A stretch of 11,032 nucleotides of DNA, taken from the NCBI GenBank assembly GCA_030830285.1, contig JAURNF010000007.1, forward strand, positions 1 to 11,032, given 5' to 3'. Source of the DNA: Candidatus Kapaibacterium sp. Lineage in GTDB: Bacteria; Bacteroidota; Ignavibacteria; Kapaibacteriales; Kapaibacteriaceae. Below the pieces are notes generated by a model. That model was given only the letters and a program-made list of their open reading frames with translations. It did no database searches and was not told where the DNA came from. This document shows, piece after piece, positions 6,568 through 11,032 of this stretch (the stretch's first letter is position 1; each line of letters opens with the position of its first letter). Made by a program: the position numbers and the translations under genes.

Positions 6568-8127
6568 ATGTCGCGCACGTCCATCGAGACATCACGATTC
6601 TTTTCCAGCATGGAGCAGTTCGGCTTCTTCGATGCTGTTGAAGAGCACCTCCCTGATGAGTTTACCATCATCTACGAGATTGCTCGTGTGCTCGAAGACC
6701 AGTCGCATGCGATCTCTCGAGCTCTGGCACCAGTCCTCGAACTCGAACAAGCGTCGGACTCCGACTCACCGGAACTCATCACCATTCCCATCGTCACGGA
6801 TGCGAAGGAGTATGAGGCAGACCTGATTCATAGCGTCACCGAGGTTCGATCGATCTACCCAGCGCAGCATCTTCTACCCGAGATGGTGTTCCTGCGTCGA
6901 CTCGCCGAACGTTCGCTATGGATGCCACGCCCCCGCACTCCGAAGAACTTCCGGTACCAAACAGAGAGCAACCGCTTCTCGCCCGACGACAGAAAGCAAA
7001 AAGTCTACATTCTGTTCGACACCTCGTCGTCCATGCAGCAGCACTACAGAATACACTTAGCAAAGGCAATCGTGTATCTGTTCCTGACGCAAAATCAACG
7101 TGAGTTAGGGACGGTGTTCTTTCGAACCTTTGACCTAACAGTTGGTGAACGCTATGTAGCGCGAGATATCCCGAGCTATGACAAGCTCATCAGCGATGTC
7201 ATGCACCTTTCGGCGCAGGGCAATGGAACAGTCCTTCAGAAAGCGCTCGTTACAGCAATCGAGGACATATCACATGAGAGTCAACTAAGTAGCGCGCATA
7301 TTCTTGTAGTCACCGATGGCGTTGCACACATCGACTTGGATCTTGTGCGACCAATGATGGGCAATCAGATTACCGTGAACACGGTAAAGATCGGTGATGC
7401 ACGCATGTATGTGGACTCGAAGATGATCGAGGATCAACTCCTCACATCATCGAGTGAAGATGCTGTGCGTATTCGTGAGCTAATCGCACAACGGCGTGAT
7501 CTCGAGCGACAAGTCGCCAGTGCGTCAGGTCAGCACCGCACTATTGCGTTGAAATCTCAACTACAACTCGTGCAGCGCCACATCGATACGTTGATGCAGA
7601 AGACGTCAGCTTGGGCAGCTGAAAACTACGGCAGCGAGATCAAGGAGCTCAGCTCTGTGTACGTCAACGTTGACGACATTCGTCCTGACGAGATGTTCTC
7701 GCTTCCAGAGGACAAAGTTCGTGAGCTTGAGGAGCTGGCCGATGCGTTGCTCGCTGCCCTACGCGATGAGCGACAAGTAGAGGATATCAAGCGTGCAGCC
7801 ATCCTCTATGACCACCTCATGCTCTTGATGAAGTACAACAAGATTGATGCCTCACGCTTCGAAACGTCTGCCAATGAACTCGGTGAGATGCTTGATGCAA
7901 TTCTCAATCGTCCCGTTGGAACAGCCGAAGATCTGTCGATCAATGAGTTAGAGCGCGTCCAACTTCGGAACATGCTCGACGTCTCGAGCTTTCAACAGAA
8001 GCTCTCGCTTGGCACATTGCTTCGTGTGCTCTACCTCAAGGCAAAACGATGGTGGTTAGCGCGGCGACAATTCCGAGCGTTTCGTGCACTCACGGGTCGA
8101 ACCCTGCGGCGCCGCTCAGGGCGTTAA
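6568..8127 (+). CDS. VWA-domain protein, partner of the MoxR ATPase
   Basis: This 519-residue protein has a central von Willebrand factor A domain (about 144-290). The metal-ion-dependent adhesion site is complete: DTSSS (D151, S153, S155), T221 in GNGT and D250 in TDG. VWA proteins beside MoxR ATPases (ViaA, CoxE and NorD types) are co-chaperones or adaptors that link the ATPase to its target. Residues 1-143 are mostly helical and acidic, with no signal peptide or membrane segment. After the VWA domain come a charged, probably coiled-coil stretch (about 296-345), more helices, and a strongly basic and aromatic tail (about 490-519, ending RTLRRRSGR) that might touch nucleic acid or membrane. 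ViaA differs in having its VWA domain at the C terminus. The start is three bases after the moxR stop with only a weak Shine-Dalgarno, suggesting re-initiation. The stop overlaps that of convergent ugd by four bases. Function is inferred from context. Confidence 0.9.
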   Translation: MSRTSIETSRFFSSMEQFGFFDAVEEHLPDEFTIIYEIARVLEDQSHAISRALAPVLELEQASDSDSPELITIPIVTDAKEYEADLIHSVTEVRSIYPAQHLLPEMVFLRRLAERSLWMPRPRTPKNFRYQTESNRFSPDDRKQKVYILFDTSSSMQQHYRIHLAKAIVYLFLTQNQRELGTVFFRTFDLTVGERYVARDIPSYDKLISDVMHLSAQGNGTVLQKALVTAIEDISHESQLSSAHILVVTDGVAHIDLDLVRPMMGNQITVNTVKIGDARMYVDSKMIEDQLLTSSSEDAVRIRELIAQRRDLERQVASASGQHRTIALKSQLQLVQRHIDTLMQKTSAWAAENYGSEIKELSSVYVNVDDIRPDEMFSLPEDKVRELEELADALLAALRDERQVEDIKRAAILYDHLMLLMKYNKIDASRFETSANELGEMLDAILNRPVGTAEDLSINELERVQLRNMLDVSSFQQKLSLGTLLRVLYLKAKRWWLARRQFRAFRALTGRTLRRRSGR

Positions 8128-9473
8128 TCTTCTTGGATCGGATCGACTGACGCACGTCCAACGGAGTGATACTCGAATCCGTCCGCTGCCATATCATCGA
8201 GTTCATACATGTTACGTCCATCGAACACGAGTGGACGCAGCATTTGCGCCTTCATACGGGCGGTATCCGGCTTGCGGAACTCGTTCCATTCCGTTGCAAT
8301 CACGAGCGCATCGACACCAGCGATAGCGTCGTAGCTCGTCTCACAGTAAGTGACGCGATCACCTAGATGTCTGCGAGCTGTATCCATGGCCTCTGGGTCG
8401 TATACACGCACTGACGCATCTGCATCGAGAAGTGCATCGATGATAACCAGCGCTGGTGCTTCGCGGACGTCGTCCGTATTCGGCTTGAAGGACAGTCCCC
8501 ACACCGCAACAACACGTCCCTGAAGCTGTCCATCGAATCGTCGCATGATTCGATCGATAAAACGGCGCACCTGACGATCGTTGACGTGCTTGGTCGCTTC
8601 GACGATTTCAAGGGGCGAACCAACCTCATTTGCTGCGTGGATGATCGCCTTTACATCCTTCGGGAAGCACGAACCGCCATAGCCAATGCCAGAGAACAGG
8701 AATCGTTTTCCAATTCGGCCGTCAGTTCCGATACCCAAGCGGATCTTTTCAATGTCGGCTCCTACGTGCTCACAATATTCCGAGAGATCGTTCATAAACG
8801 AAATCTTCACCGCAAGGAACGCATTTGCCGCATACTTCGTCACTTCCGCGCTCTTCTCATCGAAGACAAGGATCGGTGCACCAGTGCGGACAAATGGCTC
8901 GTAGACATCTCGCATGATCTCTGCGGCATACGCACTGGATGTACCAACAACCACGCGATCTGGCTTCATGAAGTCGTCAACAGCAAATCCCTCGCGAAGG
9001 AATTCTGGATTACTGACAACATCAACTCGACGAGTTGGAGCGTGTTCGGCAAAGATTGCAGCAACGCGTGCGGCAGTGCCGACTGGAACTGTGCTCTTAT
9101 TGATGACAATCCGTGGATCCGTGATGTCAAGCTCGTTCAAAAGGGTTGCGACACGTTGTGCTGTCGACATCACCATCTCAAGATCTGCTTGACCATCTTT
9201 GCCAGGGGGCGTAGGCAAACAGAACATCAACAGCTCACACGTCGACACTGCCTCGGCCAGATCCATCGAGAAGCGAATACGACGCTCACGGACGTTTCGC
9301 TCGAGAACATGGTCAAGTCCTGGTTCATAAATCGGGACATCACCACGCTGCAAGCGGGCTACCTTGTCCGGATCTACGTCAATACATAGCACATCGTTGC
9401 CCACGTCGGCGAGACAGGTGCCCGTGACGAGACCGACATATCCAGTTCCAATGACAGCGATGCGATACGACAT
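8124..9473 (-). CDS. ugd: UDP-glucose 6-dehydrogenase
   Basis: This 449-residue enzyme oxidises UDP-glucose twice with NAD+ to UDP-glucuronate, a precursor for exopolysaccharide, capsule and lipopolysaccharide sugars; it acts in the cytoplasm. The NAD-binding fold starts at residue 4 with VIGTGYVG (8-14). Further motifs are STVPVGT (127-133), NPEFLREG (155-162), K223/N228 in AVKISFMND, and the catalytic cysteine C269 in GYGGSCFPKD. The C-terminal UDP-binding domain shows LSFKPNTDDVREAP (327-340). Length and motif order are full. Closely related UDP-sugar dehydrogenases (for example for ManNAc) exist, but these motifs fit the UDP-glucose enzyme best. It is the last gene of a minus-strand cluster, 37 bases after the small membrane protein gene, and that gap shows no clear promoter or Shine-Dalgarno. 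No polysaccharide genes are in view. Confidence 0.95.
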   Translation of the reverse strand: MSYRIAVIGTGYVGLVTGTCLADVGNDVLCIDVDPDKVARLQRGDVPIYEPGLDHVLERNVRERRIRFSMDLAEAVSTCELLMFCLPTPPGKDGQADLEMVMSTAQRVATLLNELDITDPRIVINKSTVPVGTAARVAAIFAEHAPTRRVDVVSNPEFLREGFAVDDFMKPDRVVVGTSSAYAAEIMRDVYEPFVRTGAPILVFDEKSAEVTKYAANAFLAVKISFMNDLSEYCEHVGADIEKIRLGIGTDGRIGKRFLFSGIGYGGSCFPKDVKAIIHAANEVGSPLEIVEATKHVNDRQVRRFIDRIMRRFDGQLQGRVVAVWGLSFKPNTDDVREAPALVIIDALLDADASVRVYDPEAMDTARRHLGDRVTYCETSYDAIAGVDALVIATEWNEFRKPDTARMKAQMLRPLVFDGRNMYELDDMAADGFEYHSVGRASVDPIQED

Positions 9474-9510
9474 TGAGGGGTTCTGAGATGAAACAACTCC
9501 GAGCCGATCC

Positions 9511-9693
9511 CTAGATGGTCTGCGCCATGAGCGCCCGTACCACGAAGATGAGCACGAGAAGGATGGCCACCAATATACCTAGCTTCACAAGTTTTTTGAT
9601 GATCGAGAGTGCCAAAAGCACAACGAGAGCTACAATGCCCCACATCACAAGTGGTGACATTCCCTCCCCTACAGCCAGTAGTTCGTTTAGCAT
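9511..9693 (-). CDS. Small two-helix membrane protein of unknown function
   Basis: This encodes a 60-residue, strongly hydrophobic protein. Two predicted membrane helices (about 13-32, SPLVMWGIVALVVLL and onward; about 38-56, LGILVAILLVLIFVV) are joined by a short basic turn, IKKLVK, that would face the cytoplasm. No known family is recognised. I chose the ATG at 9693 because it lies eight bases after the stop of the TonB-like gene and has AAGG about six bases upstream. A second in-frame ATG at 9660 (MSPLVMWG) has a purine-rich stretch just before it and could also be used, giving 49 residues. Operon position between a TonB-like gene and ugd argues that it is real. It may be an accessory subunit of an inner-membrane complex, but nothing in the sequence proves that. 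Confidence 0.7.
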   Translation of the reverse strand: MLNELLAVGEGMSPLVMWGIVALVVLLALSIIKKLVKLGILVAILLVLIFVVRALMAQTI

Positions 9694-9701
9694 CACCAAC
9701 C

Positions 9702-10472
9702 TTATACATTTCGGAACGTGATCGTTATGACACCTTCCATGATTCGGGTGTCGCCTGGAGGTAGCTCCTTGAATCGCCACAGTTTAAGCGCTCGTTCGAC
9801 GGCATTATTGACCGAAGGAATACCACTGTCGCGGTCGAACGAGATCATCCCAACACTGCCATTTGGCTTCACCTGAAATCGCACGACAACAGTCGTGTTC
9901 ATTGTCCCCAGTGGGAACGTAGGAGCGATTTTTGAGATGAGCTGACGATTTCCACCACCACCCCAGTCAACATCGCCGTATCCAAGCCCCTTGCCGGTGC
10001 CACTGCCTACCCATGACAATCCAGTATTCGATGAGGATCCGTCTGGAATACCCACGCTTTTCTCTGAGGCATCTGCATCCCGGACGGCGTCTGCACCTTG
10101 TTCTACAGGAGTCTCAGCCACTGGCACGTATGACGACGGCGACACAACGCGGTAGCGCACTTGTCGGTTGGATGACGCAGCAAGCTTCTGGGCATCTTCC
10201 AAATCCATACTTGCCTGCTTGCCTCTCGAGGCAGCACCACGCTCTTGCATGTTCCCACTTCGCTGACCTGTACCATCGCCATCGCCAATGCGCAGAAGCA
10301 CGAGCGAATCAGCCTTCTGTGCTACGTAGGTCATCGGCGGCTCGTAGCCGCTACACATCGAGAGTCCGAGAATAATGGCCAGCACGATAATAGCAAGGAT
10401 GTACCCACGAATCGCGTTCGGGTTCCATACGAATCGAATCTGGACATTGGTGCTATCGTAACCACGACTCAT
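9702..10472 (-). CDS. TonB-like energy-transducer family protein
   Basis: This 256-residue protein is anchored in the inner membrane by one N-terminal helix (about 24-41, GYILAIIVLAIILGLSM). The region outside the membrane is about 135 residues of low-complexity, Ser/Gly/Ala/Asp-rich sequence ending in a glycine-rich stretch (about 155-175). A TonB C-terminal domain follows (about 176-256): TTVVVRFQVKPNGSVGMISF, the ALKLWRF motif and ITITFRNV. TonB carries energy from ExbB/ExbD to outer-membrane receptors, but many such proteins in this phylum have other or unknown roles, and no exbB/exbD or receptor gene is here. The usual proline-rich spacer is missing. I chose the ATG at 10472 because it overlaps the upstream stop as ATGA, implying coupled translation. 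An upstream in-frame ATG at 10490 is possible but less likely. Confidence 0.82.
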   Translation of the reverse strand: MSRGYDSTNVQIRFVWNPNAIRGYILAIIVLAIILGLSMCSGYEPPMTYVAQKADSLVLLRIGDGDGTGQRSGNMQERGAASRGKQASMDLEDAQKLAASSNRQVRYRVVSPSSYVPVAETPVEQGADAVRDADASEKSVGIPDGSSSNTGLSWVGSGTGKGLGYGDVDWGGGGNRQLISKIAPTFPLGTMNTTVVVRFQVKPNGSVGMISFDRDSGIPSVNNAVERALKLWRFKELPPGDTRIMEGVITITFRNV

Positions 10473-11032
10473 CGAACGCGAGCAACCCAAGGTTGTGCAT
10501 AACCACGATTCTTTGCTGCTTCTTCGGCTTCAGCTCGCGTGGCGAACTGTCCAAATCGCACACGATACCAGGACTGCCCCTTCACCTTCTGCTCGACGAT
10601 ATAGCCATCCGTAATGCGTTGCTCACGAAGCTGTTGAAGCCACTCATCGGCATCATCGCGTGATGGACTTGCAAACACCTGAACCACCCATGCGGCACCA
10701 ACAGTTGGCGAGGGCGCCTTCTTGGTTTTCACATCTGCAGAAGCAGGAGTTGGCGAATCAGCGCGTGATGGTCGACTTGGCGGCGCTGTGCTCTGGGCTT
10801 CAGTGCGAGCATTCGTCTGCTCCGCTGAAGGCGGCGTTGCAGATGTTGTTTGCCGAGTGCGTTCACGTTCTAACAAAGCTCCAGATGGAGCTTGAATCGT
10901 AGTCTCAGGAGCTGGTTCCGTGGTTGGCTCTGCAGGAAGCTCGGCAGCTTGCTCTGACAGATTCTCTGCAGGCGCCTCACTCGGCGTCTCAGCAGGAGCG
11001 TCTGATGCGACAAAGGCCTGTTCTTCAATCGA
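10469..11032 (-). CDS. SPOR-domain protein, C-terminal part (5' end outside window)
   Basis: The reading frame is open to the window edge, giving the last 187 residues of a longer protein. The first 110 or so visible residues are a low-complexity Ala/Pro/Glu/Thr-rich linker, typical of a flexible spacer across the periplasm. The last 75 or so are a SPOR domain: AAWVVQVFASPSRDDADEWLQ, then GYIVEQKVKGQSWYRVRFGQF, then TRAEAEEAAKN. SPOR domains bind peptidoglycan stripped of stem peptides, mostly at division sites. Earlier in-frame codons such as TTG at 10876 are not credible starts because the frame and its composition continue upstream. The stop overlaps the start of the TonB-like gene (ATGA). 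The N-terminal part, probably with a membrane anchor or signal, lies beyond the window, so the protein's full identity is unknown. Confidence 0.85.
   Translation of the reverse strand, partial: SIEEQAFVASDAPAETPSEAPAENLSEQAAELPAEPTTEPAPETTIQAPSGALLERERTRQTTSATPPSAEQTNARTEAQSTAPPSRPSRADSPTPASADVKTKKAPSPTVGAAWVVQVFASPSRDDADEWLQQLREQRITDGYIVEQKVKGQSWYRVRFGQFATRAEAEEAAKNRGYAQPWVARVR

Noticed and set aside
8102..8121. GC-rich hairpin at the end of the VWA gene (CCCT and AGGG around GCGGCGCCGC), considered as a terminator
   Set aside because: The stem is short with a two-base bulge, lies inside the coding sequence for the Arg-rich tail, and no T run follows on either strand.
8586..9389. Long open frame (267 codons) on the plus strand within ugd
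   Set aside because: It is antisense to the conserved core of UDP-glucose dehydrogenase, with no recognisable domain, and is a shadow of that gene's codon use.

Overview
The window looks like a compact piece of a bacterial chromosome of moderate GC content, probably from the Bacteroidetes/Chlorobi side of the FCB superphylum (a Chlorobi-, Ignavibacteria- or Kapabacteria-like lineage). Three things point there. The zinc-free L33 resembles Chlorobi/Bacteroidetes L33. Two intergenic sites match the Bacteroidetes -33/-7 promoter (TTTG, 18-20 bases, TAnnTTTG). A TonB-domain protein and a SPOR-domain protein indicate a Gram-negative envelope. The assignment is an inference; no rRNA gene is present. 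I saw no tRNA, insertion sequence, CRISPR array or phage gene, and no stretch over 300 bases lacks a gene.

Layout. Bases 2-757 are the 3' end of lon (protease domain). An 80-base gap with a good promoter leads to rpmG (838-1017) and a rho-independent terminator (1051-1082). On the minus strand, an OmpR-type response regulator (1415-2119) is followed by a small MazG-like nucleotide pyrophosphohydrolase (1081-1410). A 35-base divergent gap holding a perfect inverted repeat separates the regulator from holB, the clamp-loader delta' subunit (2155-3297, plus). uvrC (3294-5168, minus) runs convergently into holB. A 79-base divergent gap follows, then a tightly coupled moxR ATPase and VWA protein pair (5248-6564 and 6568-8127, plus). 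The last block is minus-strand and envelope-related. Read 5' to 3' it is a SPOR-domain protein (cut by the window edge), a TonB-like protein, a 60-residue two-helix membrane protein and UDP-glucose 6-dehydrogenase.

How it works together. Most of the left and centre is housekeeping: protein quality control (Lon), translation (L33), replication (delta'), nucleotide excision repair (UvrC) and probable nucleotide-pool cleaning (MazG-like). The regulator has no histidine kinase in view, and its last codons contain the ribosome binding site of the MazG-like gene. The moxR/VWA pair is probably an AAA+ chaperone with a metal-dependent adhesion-site partner; its target is unknown. The right block probably serves the envelope: peptidoglycan binding, periplasm-spanning energy transduction and UDP-glucuronate supply.

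Organisation is very tight. Gene pairs alternate in strand. At two convergent junctions the stop codons overlap by 4 bases. There are an ATGA start/stop overlap and gaps of 3, 4 and 8 bases inside operons, and uvrC is probably leaderless. No wholly new system stands out. The items most worth following up are the moxR/VWA pair, the regulator-MazG coupling, the inverted repeat between the regulator and holB, and the small membrane protein in the TonB-ugd operon.
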